DNA of 64,000 nt from Tetrastigma voinierianum (Eukaryota > Streptophyta > Magnoliopsida > Vitales > Vitaceae): positions 62,001 through 126,000 of the forward strand of contig JAEQBH010004553.1 of the NCBI GenBank assembly GCA_016808115.1, in the 5' to 3' direction. Shown here one piece after another: positions 47,258 to 59,584 of the stretch. Made by a program: the position numbers and the translations under genes. Each line of letters opens with the position of its first letter. The stretch's first letter is position 1. The notes beneath the pieces were generated by a model. That model made no database searches. It worked only from the letters and a program-made list of their open reading frames with translations, and was not told where the DNA came from.

Positions 47258-48245
47258 TGTTGATGATGATGTAGGTTTGGACTTTTCCATGGAACGATTA
47301 CAAATTGAAGATAGGGTTCATCAACAAGAAAAGAAGATTGATTTAAAGAAGGAAGATAAATCACTTTTGGCCCCTCCTCCACCTCCTCAACTTGGAGCAA
47401 GAAGAATCTGAATAAGGACTTCCCAAGAGTGGAAATTTTTCACAAATCGTCCACAAGATCAAATTATAGGTAATCCATCCATTGGGGTAAGGACTAGATC
47501 ATATTTTAGAAATATTTGCAATAACCTTACCTTTATCTCTCAAATTGAACCCAAGAATTTAAATGATGTAATAGTAGAGAAGAATTGGGTAATAGCTATG
47601 CAAGAAGAACTCAATCAATTTGACAGAAATGAAGTTTGAGAGTTAGTACATAGGTCTAATGATCAAAGTGTTATTGGTACTAAATGGGTGTTTAGGAACA
47701 AAATGGATGAAAATGACATAATAGTTAGAAACAAAGCAAGATTAGTGGCCCAAGGATATTTTTTTAACAAGAGGGAATGAACTATGAAGAAACCTTTGCT
47801 CCCATAGTTAGATTAGAAGCCATAAGAATGTTGTTTGCTTTTGCTTGTTACAAAAACTTCATTTTATATCAAATGGATGTGAAAAGTGTTTTTTTTAAAT
47901 GATTTCATAAATGAGGAAGTGTATGTTGAACAACCACCTCGGTTTGAAAGTTTTAATTTCCCTAACCATGTTTTCAAACTCAAAAATGCACTTTATGACT
48001 TGAAACAAGCACCCAAAGTTTGGTATGAAAGGCTAAGTAAGTTTCTTATTCTTAGTGGTTTTTCAAAATAAGCAAAATTGATACAACTCTCTTCATTAAT
48101 TCAAAGGATAATGACATGCCTATCGCTCAAATATGTTGATGATATTATCTTGGTGCTACTAATGTTTCACTTTGTGAAGAGTCACAAGTCTATGCATAGT
48201 GAGTTTGAGCATGATGGGAGAGCTCAAGTTCTTCCTTGGTCTTCA
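47258..48245 (+). pseudogene. Copia B reverse-transcriptase remnant
   Basis: Resumes directly after the G3 duplication. Visible blocks: NWVIAMQEELNQFDRNEV (RT entry), GTKWVFRNKMDENDIIVRNKARLVAQGY, INEEVYVEQPPRFE, FKLKNALYDLKQAPKVWYERL and the catalytic YVDDII at about 48,132-48,146. Frameshifts and stops separate them (for example TGA at about 47,637 and a shift near 47,762). Confidence 0.88.
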
Positions 48246-48969
48246 AATCAAACAACTTAAGGAGGGCACCTCCATCAATTAAGCTTGACATGGATGAGAA
48301 AGGTAAGCCTGTTGACCAAACTAAATATAGAGGCATGATTGGTTCTTTGTTATACTTAACGACTAGTAGACCCGATATCATGTATAGTGTATGCTTATGT
48401 GCTAGATTTCAAGCACGTCTTAAATATTTTCATTTGAATGTAATTAAAAGAATATTTAGATATTGGAAAGACACTATCGATATAGGTCTTTGGTATCCAA
48501 AATGTGATAATTTTGAATTGATATGCTATTCGGATGCAGACTTTGGAGCTTGTAAGATTGATAGAAAAAGCACTAGTGGAACATGTCACATTTTAGGTCA
48601 CTCACTTGTGTCTTGTCACAACAAGAAACAAAATTCGGTTGCCTTGTCAATGGCGGAAGCCGAATACATAACCATGTGCACAAGTCCTTTGGATGAAACA
48701 AACACTTAGTGACTTTGGTTTGACATTCTCATGTTCCCCTAAAATTTGACAACACAAGTTTCATTAGCGTATCAAAGAATCCCGTACAACACTCTAGGAC
48801 CAAGCATATAGAGATAAGACACTATTTTCTTAGAGATCATGTACAAAAAGGTGATATTACACTTGAATTTGTTAGAACCGAGGACCAACTTGAGGATATT
48901 TTTACCAGACCCCTTAATGAGAATCAATTTGTTAACATTTATAGACAATTAGGGGTCATCTCCTTGTGA
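48246..48969 (+). pseudogene. Copia B RNase H remnant
   Basis: A 157-codon frame reads DQTKYRGMIGSLLYLTTSRPDIMYSV, then CYSDADFGACKIDRKSTSGTCH and NSVALSMAEAEYI, the standard Copia RNase H blocks. After a shift near 48,710 the tail LEFVRTEDQLEDIF..NENQFVNIYRQLG ends in TGA at 48,967-48,969. The same tail occurs at 38,815-39,060 in the upstream partial copy. Confidence 0.88.
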
Positions 48970-49323
48970 AAAATTGTTTGAATTACTTGATTATCAATAT
49001 CGCTTGAAAATGTTGTGCTTAAATTCTAACTTCTAAACCCTTACTTAATTGTACTTTCAAAGGGGGAGATATTCTTATGTCCAAAGCCCCATTTTCCTTT
49101 TTGATGTTGCCTAAAGGGGAGAAATGTATGTATCTAGGAGTTATGTGCTAAAAGAGAATTATACATATATAATTTTTACATCATTCCTTAATGCTTGTCT
49201 TATGTGTTGAATGCTACTTGCATATGTTTGAATTGGTTAAAAATTTTATTATGCAATTATTTTTAGATTATTGGTTTGAGGGGGAGATTTACTCTCCTAG
49301 ATATAACCAATGTTTGTCATCAT

Positions 49324-49334
49324 AAAAAGGGGGA
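49324..49334 (+). other. Polypurine tract of Copia B
   Basis: AAAAAGGGGGA lies immediately before the TGTTATCTAAGG start of LTR 2. It is the plus-strand priming site used in reverse transcription. Confidence 0.75.
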
Positions 49335-49335
49335 T

Positions 49336-52300
49336 TGTTATCTAAGGGCACTTAATCAGGTTTTGATGATAACAAACAAAGGTTATTGTTACTAATGGTT
49401 AACATTGAGTTATACTGGAAATTGATCAAGCATCAAATGAAGATATTCCAAGCTTAAGATGACAATGATGTATTTCATCAAGCTCTTGGAAGTGAAGTTC
49501 AATCAAATCAAATAACCAATATTTAAAATCCAAAATGACAAGTAACCAAGACTTCAAGCTCAAGCATAAAGTGAAAATTTTGTAAGCTTAAGAATCTATG
49601 TAAGATGAATGCATTGGTGCACTTTAGAGTATATCATCTTTTATATGCATAATCTTAATAACTCGGTTTTTGTGTCCAAATTGAATATCTATTTGAAAAC
49701 TCGAGTATGAGCATCAAACCTTATGCATTTAAAGTTTAAAAAGTATTCAAAAGTGTTTTCTAAGGTTTGAAATTGATTTGAAATGAAAAGAACCTAAAGT
49801 GACCACTTTTGGGGCCTTTTCAGCATTCTTTGCAAATTTTGTGATTTTAAGTCGGTTTGACTTTAAATTGATTAAATATTTTAAAGCCCATGTTTTATCA
49901 TCAAATCTTATTTATTTGAGTTTAAAATGTGCTTAAAAGAGTTATTTAAAGTTAGAAACTCATTTGGAGGGAAAAGGAGTTTAAACGGACCTAAAACAAC
50001 TTTTCTAACAAGCAATCGGTTGCTTATCGGGTTATCCGATTATCAAATGGTAGACTGGTCGGGTCCAAGATGTCAACTGCCTAACTAACCGATCGACCGG
50101 TTGCAATCAATCGAGAGTATAATGTTTTCCGTTTTGGTCCAAAAAGGTTTGTTTTTTATTTTTATGAACTGGTAGAGCAAACGACCAATCTGGTGGTCAA
50201 CCGATTGAGTAAACAACTATAAAACAATGACTTGCAATGCATTAAATTCACAACAACTAGTGCATTGTGCATTTAATGAATCGATCAACCGGTTGATCGA
50301 TTGGCAACTTAATTTGTCGTTGCTCCCAATTCTATAAATGCAGGCTTGGGACTAATGTCATGAGACTCACATTTATTCTCTCAATCACCATTTGCTAATC
50401 AATTCTCAATCTAGATTCTTGGTGCATTCATTTCACTTGCATATTCTAGGGTGCACCTTTGTATTCATCATAAGCTTGAATTGTATTTGATCCATCTTGA
50501 GAGCTAAAGAGTGAGAGTTTCATTGAGCATTAAAGAAGGCTTCATGTGTGTATAGCTTGAAGGATTTGTGAAGTGCCAATTTGAGCCAAAATCCAAGTGT
50601 AAAAGGAAGATGTGAAACCCCAGAAAAATCCATGATTTTGGATAAAGGGTAAAATAGTAATTTTGGCTGAAAAACCGAAATGTTTCTAAATCTCGGATGA
50701 TGAAACGGACTTTTCCATTGAAATCGCTCCTCAGAGATTTAAATTTACCACGTCGAATTTCACTGGATCCGGGAGGTAGCCGAGATTTCACAAGCCGAGA
50801 CGGTGCTCTGATGACACATATAGCTGCTAGGAGCACACGACACCCTAAGAGTAGTAACACTGGTAAAGCCATGTATTCACTTTAAAAATGGCCCACAATT
50901 AGCTGAGCGAAATGTAATCCATGGCTCACATTAAGCAACGTACACGACGCTACAAAAGCCAATAAAAGAAAAGTGGGGAAAATCAAGTACTACACATTCG
51001 GGCTTCGAGGAACAGTGGAAGAAACTTCCTCCCTCGACCCATACTACACGAGCCACACAAGCCCAAAAAAGAAAGGGGAGAATGGAGAGAAATGAAATGA
51101 ATGAGATTTAAAGAGAAAAAGAAGTAAAAGCAAAAAGGAAAGAAAGGAACAAAAAGGAAAACGGAAAGAAAGGAACAAAAAGGAAAACGGTTCGTAGAGA
51201 GAAAAGAAAGGAAAAGGAGAAAGGAGGAAGGGGAAAGGAAGGATTTTTATTTCTGACGGCCGGTTCGATGGGGCCGAGGACTAAAGCTGGTGCACACACA
51301 CGCGATTCACGCGGTGACACTCAAAAAGTCGGGTGCTTCAACAAACTCCAAAAGGTGTGTGATATTTTCCTTACTTGGTTTACTTACCAAAGGCTGCAAA
51401 ACGGTAGGGTTGCTGCATGGGAGGCTACGAGAGGCCATGTAAATTAGTTCGAGCCTCGGGGACTAGCGGCATGGATTTCATGACCGGTTTCACACGGTCA
51501 TGGACTGTGGGAGTTAGGGTTTGGACTAGAAACTGAAAGTTTCTAGGTGTTATGGTTGTTTGTCGATAATGATGGGAACCAGATCGGGTTCATGCTCAGA
51601 AGGGATCTGAAGTGCCCCGTTGAATGGTCATGTTTGCACCTAATGTGTGTTATGGCTTGTTTGAATAACATGCAAGTGTGTGAATATGTTATGCTGATGC
51701 ATGTTATTTGATGTAATAACATGGCTTGCATGGAGGTAGATTATATGTATAAATTATAAATGTCCATGGTTCAGGAATGTTCATGTATATTATATCTGAT
51801 GCATGTAACGTGAAGGAAAATGTGTATCGCATCACGCATTTCATATACACTAGCCACATCGCTCGTCGTGTGGGTGCAGTATATGGTTTATTCACCGTTG
51901 TTGGTGAAACGGGTCGTGAACTCAGAAAGCGGACAAAGTCCAAGGTAGAGATTCACGAGTGTGTAAATGATCAAAATGATAAACTACATGTTTTAGTGAG
52001 CAAGTTGGGGTAGACTTCCCTCCAGGGTGAAAGTCCCAAACGTTATTCACGGTTAGACATGAATCTCGGCGATGTAAGTTCGCAAAAATGTTGAAAAGGC
52101 GTGCGACGTCTTACGGTGTAAACCCGAAAATCCGTGGCCCACAAAAGAAAGAGGAAAAGAAAAAAAATCAGGTTTTGATAAATAAAATCGGCGCTTTTCT
52201 CACCCGGCTTAGTCACGTGTTAAACATCGATGATTGGTTTTATCTCAGCTTGGCATTCCAGTGTGAGGGAGTTTACTGAACTCGCAGTCATGAGCATGAG

Positions 52301-52964
52301 GGGTCGATCTCATGCACATGATATGTGCATTTGCTATAATAAATAATAATCAGATAACGCTGACATTGTTTATATATGCCATTGCATATGCATGTTAGCG
52401 GAGTAACCCTCGTAAGAGATTATCACTATCGGGCTTCGTTTCACCCCGCCGTGGACCCCTTCGTGCACAGGAGTATTCAGGAGACGACGCCACTAGAGGT
52501 CACAGAAGAAAGTCAAACGTACAGTAAATATTTTGTAAACATGTATAAATATTTTTGTAAAATAGGCATGAAAATATTAAAATATAGTTGATTATTTTCT
52601 GATGAGTATGGATGTATGGGCTCGACGTGGCCATTTTTACTCATGTATGAGTCTCATGGTATGAGACACACAGGATTTCCGCATGTTGACGGTGGTCAAT
52701 GGGATCCCCGGGATAGGGGCGTCACAAAAAGCGCTCGAAATGGGAAAGAAACCAAGAGAACACTTCACCGTTGGTAGCGTTACGATAAGTGGACATAAGC
52801 AAGGGTAACAACCACTATAAATACGAAGTTTGATTTCTCTACTCTATATCTCTTTATTTAACGCTCAGAGTTAAATTTGTAGATTTCTTATCGATTTGCA
52901 ATTTTTTTGAGAAAACTAATTCACCCCCCTCTTGGTTAATTTGCTAAGTCATAATCAACTTTCA
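49336..52964 (+). repeat. Copia B LTR 2 (3' LTR), split by solo LTR G4
   Basis: Consists of 49,336-50,610 and 52,727-52,964, matching LTR 1 in order and ending CAACTTTCA. The intervening 2,116 bases are the Gypsy LTR G4. LTR 1 provides the uninterrupted version of the insertion site (about 40,693-40,710). Confidence 0.85.
50611..52726 (+). mobile_element. Solo Gypsy LTR (G4) inside Copia B LTR 2
   Basis: Starts TGTGAAACCCCAGAAAAATC and ends GATAGGGGCGTCACA. Interior blocks match the other Gypsy LTRs (GGTAAAATAGTAATTTTGG; the GAATAACATG..TGTTATGC region; GGATTTCCGCATGTTGACGG). A purine-rich short repeat (GGAACAAAAAGGAAAACGG, two copies near 51,148 and 51,172) lies inside. Flanking 5-mers GAAGA and AAAAG are not a clean duplication, but the empty site in LTR 1 confirms the insertion. 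Confidence 0.85.
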
Positions 52965-54323
52965 ATAAGATATCTTGAACCCTTAATAGGAGATGTTTTT
53001 ACAGTCCGCTTTGTGGATTGTCATTTTAATGAGCGTGTATTCGAGAAAAGTCAGTTCCAGAAGAACGACGTGAAATGACTTGGAATGCATCTACAATGTC
53101 TCATTTTGATCATCGTACAAATCAATGTGAAATGGAAGTTCAAAGGATCATTCATTTGCAAAATCTTGCAAATCAATTACCAGATGTTTTTATTGATACA
53201 AAGAAAGTGACAAAGTCACATATTCCGGTTGTGAATCAACACGGATTGATGTCCTTGAAAGAAAATTAGCAAATGAGTCTAAAATAAGCCTGAAGCATGG
53301 GAGACCTATCGGCTCGCATATAACAACCTCGAAGAGGAGAACACAATAGATAATTAATACCCCTAAATAGGTACTTGATAAACAAAAGGTCTTTGTAGAG
53401 GTATATGATAAACAAAAGCCCCTGAAGAGGTATATGGTGAACAAGAAGCTCTTGTAGAGGTATACATTGAACAAGAGACCTCTAAAGAGGTTCAAGATAA
53501 AGAAATAGCCCCTGAAAATGCATAGGTACATGAAAATTATGAGATCTTAATGAGTTATGTGCATAAGGGATATCAATGGGATCGAAATGATTTTGTTATC
53601 AATAATATTTTTGCCTTATAAATGGCCTTAGACATCATAAGAAATGATGAAGATCCCAAAACACAAAATGTGGAAGAATGTTGACATAGAAATGATTGAC
53701 CAAAATGGAAAGAAACTATGTAGACATAATTAAATTCGTAAATGAGACGATAATTTTTGGACTTATAATCCAAACACCTAAAGGTATAAAGCTTGTTGGG
53801 TACAAATTGGTATTTGTATGAAAACACAATGAAAATAATGAGATTATAAGATGTAAAGTGCGATTAGTAGCACAAGGTTTCTTGTAGAGACCTGATATTG
53901 ATTACGAGGAAACATATTCTCCCAAATTCTTGGCTTAATTATTTTTCGCTTTAATAACTTTAGCGCCCCAAAGGATCCGGATATGCTTTTATGGATGTCA
54001 TCACACCTATCTATATGGATCCATGATAATGACATATATATGAAAAAGTCTCTTAGCGGATTGAATTTGGTTCAAGCAACAATACAAAAGCCTTGCATGT
54101 ACCAATCAAATTACAACGATCTCTATATGGGTTGAAGCAACCGACGATGTGGTACAATCGCTTTAGCGAGTATCTATTAAAGAAGGGTATGCAAAACAAC
54201 CTTATATGTCTATTAAAAGAAGGGTATGCAAACAACCTTATATGTCCATGCATTTCTATCAAGAAATCGGAAATCTAATTTGCAATTATCATGTCTACGG
54301 ATGATTTAAATCTGGGACCCTTG
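52965..54323 (+). pseudogene. Copia C integrase C-terminus and RT N-terminal remnant
   Basis: Different family from Copia B. The frame 53,075-53,269 gives TWNASTMSHFDHRTNQCEMEVQRIIHLQNLANQLPD..VTKSHIPVVN, typical of the integrase-RT linker of one plant Copia lineage. A short tandem repeat of EVY-EQ-A-type units (about 53,360-53,500) follows, then RT blocks (CKVRLVAQGF, DYEETYSP, LYGLKQPTMWYNRFSEYL, STDDLN for the catalytic pair). Many frameshifts. The 5' part of the element (gag, PR, INT core) is missing between 38,815 and 52,965, replaced by Copia B. Confidence 0.8.
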
Positions 54324-54328
54324 AAGAA

Positions 54329-56676
54329 ACTAAAAAAATTGGATTTTTTTGAAAAAATGGCAAAACGGTAATTGTCATATAGTGTGTTGAGAACCCGAAA
54401 TTTTCTAGATTTCGATAACGAACATACCTATCGTGATTCATCTCACGTAAATCTAGCTACTTTAAAATTTCGTTGAATTCCCAAGACATTGATTTTTCTG
54501 TCGCTTAAAGACAGTGTTTCAAAGGATTCCTAAGGACAATATTTTTATGAAAATCTCGAAATAAGGAAATAGCTTAAGTTGGGGTTCCATAAAATAATGT
54601 GGACTGAACTAAGATCTAACTAATCGCCTGTGCCAAAATCGGACCTGAGCAAACGTGGACACATGGCACGACGTGGGCCACTTACTTAACTTAAGGTTAA
54701 GTTGGAATAAAAGGGGGAATTAGGGCAAAAAGACCCCATTTTTCCTAGTTTGACTGAGAGAGTGAGAGAAGAGAGAAAAAGGAGAGTCAAGAGCTTCCTT
54801 CTAAGATCTATGGAATTTCGTTGGTCGATTTTCGTCGGGCTAAGAACTAAAGTTCATCTCATTGACGAGGGCTACGCATGGGTGCCAAAACGCTAATGCC
54901 ACGAGGTTCCAAAAAGGAGTTTGGGAAATCAAAGGTTTCAGTTTGGTGAAGTGTCCACGAGGCTTCCTAGGTTCCTTCTACGTCCAGAGGTAGGGAATTA
55001 TTTTTACTCAATATTTCATCAAATGAAAAAGCATGGATGCTCTATTCCTGTTAGTAATCCATGAAGAGCATACTGGCCCCTAAGAAGAAGGAGCCTTCGC
55101 TTAGGGTAAAGAAGTGTTCGCTTAGCGATGGGTTCCACCAAAGTAGGGTATATACGCCAGCGGTTCTAGAGGATAGAAAAAATGTGGAGCTCGTCCGCCC
55201 AAAGTGAGGGTGCGCCAGCCTCGCCTAGGCGAGCTCGTGGATCGCATGAGGCCTGTGTTTATGGGCCTCGCTTAGGGTTAGTTTCATGGCTCGCTTGGTA
55301 GGATTGTTTGTGGCTTCTGCTTTAAATGTATCACTTGTTTGAGAGTTAAGTTCAAGCTGACTAAGAGCTATGCTGGATGTCAATATGTGTGTTCTAATGT
55401 ATTGACATTTGATGAGTTTATATGTGCAAATGGTCATTACATAGCTTGATTGTGTGTATGTCATTGCTTAAACATAGAATGACATGTTGTATGTTGATGT
55501 TGATATATGTGTGCATAATATCGACAAGAATGAAATGATGTATGGAATATGCAGGTGATGTGATTGTCCATGACACCCGGTAAGTGGTGTGGATTGTATT
55601 GTCTATGGAGCATTCATTATACATGTGGCATGATATAACATGCAATGACGCATTGCATTGCATATGCACGGGGACATCGCACTGGGCGGTGTGAGTGGAT
55701 GGTCAGCGAATCAACACCGCTCGCGTTTGATCGGGTGAGCCCGGCCGCGGGACGGTCCAAATCCGAGTCAGAGCGATTGAATAATGCAGAAAAACTGCGT
55801 CGGGTAATAATAGCAAAGCGTGGATAGACACCGAAAGTGAAAGGCCCCACTGTAGTCGGGACATAATTCCAATGGTAAAATGCCATAAAAGTGTCTAGAT
55901 GTGCGAAGCCTGCGGTGTGACACCAAAAATTCGCTACCCATAAAAAGACACGTGAGTTTTGTATACAAATGATCATTGAAGTGTAACATCCAAAAAGCTT
56001 TTGGTTTGAAAACAAATGAATTTGTTTTGTAAAATGATCATTTGATGTAATCCAAATGATGGATTTATCACGCATGGGCCTCAAAGATTGTGTGATAGGA
56101 GTGGGTAAGTGATCTTGGCATGGTACAAGGATTTGTGTCTCATCTCATTTCATGACAGATTATGTGGATTCCATAGTAGAAAATTGCATGTTTAATACTT
56201 GAATGAAATGTGAATGTGTGAATACGCACTATCAGACGCGTAATTAGCGGTGAGTAGCCTCTGTAGGAAATATTCTCTACTGGGTGTGGCTCACCTTTTA
56301 TGAGAAAACATTTCCAGTGTAGGATGTACACCGATGAACGACGCTCATTCGAGGGTGCAATTGTGAAGAAGGCCAACATGTGGCTTTGATAAATCTTTTT
56401 GTAAAAAACTTTGGAACAATCTAGTTCCGGTATGTAATAATGGTAAGAGAGTCGATGATCGAACTCTTACAGATCGCTTTAGTCGTAATTTCACATATTT
56501 AACTTAAATATGGATGAATGGATCCCTGAATGGACCTAGCGAGTCGGGTATCGAAGTCACTCAGATTCATAGGCATTTGATACCTGCCAGAACAAAACTT
56601 AGGTATATGATTACTTTGGCTTAGTATTTCCGGGCAGCCGATAGTTGGTCAACACTTCGGGTTTTCAGCATCACGA
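54329..56676 (+). mobile_element. Solo Gypsy LTR (G5) inside Copia C RT
   Basis: Flanked by AAGAA duplications (54,324-54,328 and 56,677-56,681). Ends have drifted from canonical (starts ACTAAAAAAATTGG, ends TTTTCAGCATCACG), but the interior is very close to LTR-A/LTR-B, including ATACATGTGGCATGATATAA and GCAATGACGCATTGCATTGC. Coding similarity to Copia C resumes right after. Confidence 0.78.
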
Positions 56677-56681
56677 AGAAA

Positions 56682-57620
56682 TTTCATAAAAACAACAAAA
56701 TATTTAAAACGAATTTGCAATGAAAGATCTTGGGAAAACAAAATTTATCTCGACTCCGCAGATCAAGCATTTCCCTACTAGAGTGTTGATTCACCAATCA
56801 GTTTATAGTAAGAAAATCTTAAAGCGGTTTTATATAGATAAAGCATACCCTTTAAGTTCTCCAATGGTTGTTCCTTCACTTGACGTGAAAAATGACCTAT
56901 TTCCCTCTTGTGAAAAGTAAGAAAAATTACTCGTCCTAAGTACCATATCTTAACAGCTTACTGTTACACTTATGTATTGATAATCGTACTCGCTAGATAT
57001 CGTTGTCTCACAATTTACAGCTTTCGTTACGCTCCACTCCAACCCAAAGACATTGGAATGGTACGCTGATATATCGCGCTACCTCCAAAGAACAATTGAT
57101 AAGTGGTCTATTCTACTCAAATGAATCAGCAACAATTGTTGGATATGTTAATGTAAGACATCTTTCAGACCCACATAGGACCATATCACAAACAAGGTAT
57201 GTATTTAATTATAATGAAACTATTATTTCATGGAGATCTTTTAAGCAGATAATGGACGCCACAATCATCGAATCATTCAAAGATTCTAACAATGCACAAA
57301 GCAAGTCGTGAATGTATATGACTCAACCTATCCAAGAATCATGTAAACTCCTCGACATTCTGACAACATTATTTGAAGATAATGTTTGTACATCAGACAG
57401 ATCAAAGGAGTTACATCAAAGTGAGCATAAAATTAAACACATTTCTCAAAAGTTATTTTATACACATGAACTCGTATAGAGTGGTGAATCCCCATTATTC
57501 AACAAATACGCTCATGATAATTTCTAGCATACTTATTTACAAAGTCATTGCCAACTCAACATTCAAGAAGCCTAATATATAAGATTTAACGCTACAATCA
57601 AGGACATTGACATGAGAGAG
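56682..57620 (+). pseudogene. Copia C RT end and RNase H remnant
   Basis: Frames give FAMKDLGKTKFISTPQIKHF, YSKKILKRFYIDKAYPLSSPMVV, then TPTQRHWNGTLIYRA, GLFYSNESATIVGYVNVRHLSDPHRTISQTRYVF, ISWRSFKQIMDAT (RNase H) and a degraded KHIS..FFYTHEL-type tail with ANSTFKKPNI to about 57,582. Relative to functional elements many catalytic residues are substituted. It is followed by AT-rich 3' sequence and the inserted hAT-like element. Confidence 0.82.
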
Positions 57621-57795
57621 AGTACGCTTTTTATACTTAATGCTAGCAGATTGCACTCTTTTCCTCTGCTGTAGTTTCTCATTCCACTAGGTTTTATTGA
57701 CAATGTTTTTAACGAGGCAATCCTAACAAACTAAGAGCAATTTACAACATCTTAAGCATTATCAGTATTATTTTTCCTTCACAGGCTTTTTTATT

Positions 57796-58893
57796 TAGAG
57801 TAATGAGTACGGGCTATTCGACACAGAGTGGGCTGGGTCTTAATAAACCAAGCTCATCGTCACCCGACAAGCCCACAACCCATTCAGCTAGCTAAATAAA
57901 TTAATCATCGAATTTTTAATTTTTACTTTTTTTAATATTTTAAATTATTAATATAAATTGGGCACATCTTTTCTCCTCTCTTATTTATGAATTTCTTTGC
58001 ATAAGGCCTTGTTTTCTCTTCAAACCCTAGAAGATTCAAGAAGTTCGTTTTTAGGTTTCTCCCTTACACTCTTCTTCTGATGCCACTGTTGAAAAACCAA
58101 TGACGGCCTTCACTGCGAGGAAGCCAGATTATGAAGTCATTACGGCTGAAGAGGTCACTCAAACAGAAGGAATAGCACAGTACAAAGAGGGAAAGCCAAA
58201 CCATTTTCTCTTTTTTTTTTTGCATCTAGAATGCTTTGAGTGGTATTTCAAGAACGAAAAATCATTCTCATTTCGTCATGTTCTCCAAGTTTTTTTTTTT
58301 TTTGATTTGTTGAAATGATGATGGGAAAGTTGATGGTGGACAGTAAGAAAGGTCGGAACTCGGAAGAGGATAGAAAGGAGGGGAAAGAGAGAAAAGGGGG
58401 GAGAGTAAGAAATGTCGCAGAGGTCCAAAGGGTCGGGAGGAGGAAAAGGGGGGTGGGAGAGAGTGAAAGGCAGGAGAGAAGAAGGAAAGGAAAATAAAAT
58501 AAAATAAAGAAAGAAATTTTTTTCTCTTTGATTATCTTATCCTGGGGCACAGAAAAGAAAATAAAAGAAAGGGGGAGAAAGGATGGGGAAAGAAGAAAAT
58601 GAAGAAGGTGTCTTTGATTTTTTATTATCGTAATCTGTTTCATTTTTTAAGGCTTTTTTTTTTTATTGTAATCCACTAATCTTCACTTAGTGATATATTT
58701 TAAAAAAAACCTTATTTAGGTATGTTTTGGTATATATTGTATTTATAAATATTTTGACCCACTCGCTCTATGTCCATTTAGATTGGGTTGGACTTATAAA
58801 ACATGTTCCATTGTGGCGAATTGACACTGATCCATTTTCGACCAGAAATGACGCTTAGCAAATGGATCGTAGATTGCCTGTTTATAATCTCTA
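57796..58893. mobile_element. hAT-like non-autonomous element with possible captured gene piece
   Basis: The left end TAGAGTAATGAGTACGGGC and the reverse complement of the right end, TAGAGATTATAAACAGGC, form imperfect inverted termini. They are flanked by TTTTTATT (57,788-57,795) and GTTTTATT (58,894-58,901), an 8-bp duplication with one mismatch. The subterminal GTGGGCTGGGTC..CCCACAACCCATTC and GATTGGGTTGGACTTATAAAACATG sequences are typical of plant hAT MITEs. The interior holds a 5'UTR-like CTTCAAACCCTAGAAGATTC and an ORF from 58,100 (MTAFTARKPDYEVITAEEVT), then purine-rich sequence. No transposase. Confidence 0.72.
58100..58318 (+). pseudogene. Possible captured host exon inside the hAT-like element
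   Basis: An ATG-initiated frame of mixed, protein-like composition for about 34 codons (MTAFTARKPDYEVITAEEVT, then a Lys/Glu/Gln-rich stretch to KPN). It then becomes Phe-rich low-complexity sequence, as if read through into an intron. It is preceded by TC-rich sequence with CAAACCCTAGAAG, common in plant 5' leaders. I do not recognise the protein. Chance ORF remains possible. Confidence 0.3.
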
Positions 58894-58964
58894 GTTTTAT
58901 TCTATAGGGTTTTACTAATAATGTTTTAATGAGATATATTCTTAAGATTGTCATTCAAGATGAG

Positions 58965-59259
58965 TGTTATAAATGGAATAATTTATTTGTGTGATACATT
59001 CATGAATCACACTTACATTCATCTTATATCAATGAATCTAATTATGGAACTTCATAACTCATCATTAAGATGAGTAATTTGAACCATCTTTATAAGCCTA
59101 TAAAAAGGCCTTCACCATCCTTTGTAAAAGCATCCTCTAGGAATTATATTTTTCATTCTATCTCTTTCATGTACTCTCAAGTTTATCTTCTTTTTATTCT
59201 TAATTTTCTCTTTTCACATATATAACCAAAGAAAAAATATACTTCTCTTTACCTTTCCA
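58965..59259 (+). repeat. 3' LTR of Copia C (shortened at its end)
   Basis: Starts TGTTATAAATGG after CATTCAAGATGAG (weak polypurine tract) and aligns with 38,358-38,718 up to the ATATAACCAAAGA block. The last ~35 bases of the 5' LTR are missing; it ends CTTTCCA. With the 5' LTR it delimits a 20.9-kb compound nest. Confidence 0.65.
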
Positions 59260-59310
59260 CCCCATTAGTATTTTTAATTTTTATTTAAATACTAAAAGAT
59301 TGTTTTTTAA

Positions 59311-59547
59311 AAATTATTTCTTAGTTAGATAGGATAATTATTTTTATTTAAAAATTAATTTTCTCAAATTTTAGATAAAAAATTGATTTTTTTATAAATA
59401 ATATATAAATTTAACATTTATAATGAGGATGCTTTTTATCATGGTATTTTGTTGTTTCAAAATAGCTTAAGAAATAAATTATTTATCATAATCATTTTAT
59501 TTTTTATTTTATAAAATTTTAGAATGTTATACAAATATTGAATAAAT

Positions 59548-59584
<37 letters not shown>

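Noticed and set aside
55418..55669. Frame nearly identical to one at 27,193-27,564 on the minus strand
   Set aside because: The similarity reflects shared LTR DNA (G5 and LTR-B), not a conserved protein; the frames differ in length and lack any domain.
58248..58643. Minus-strand Pro/Ser/Leu/Phe-rich frame of 131 codons
   Set aside because: Complement of a GGGAGAAAGG purine-rich tract; low complexity, no domain.
38358..59259. A target duplication for Copia C
   Set aside because: Flanks (ATTCT before 38,358 and CCCCA after 59,259) do not match; the 3' LTR has lost its end, so none can be claimed.
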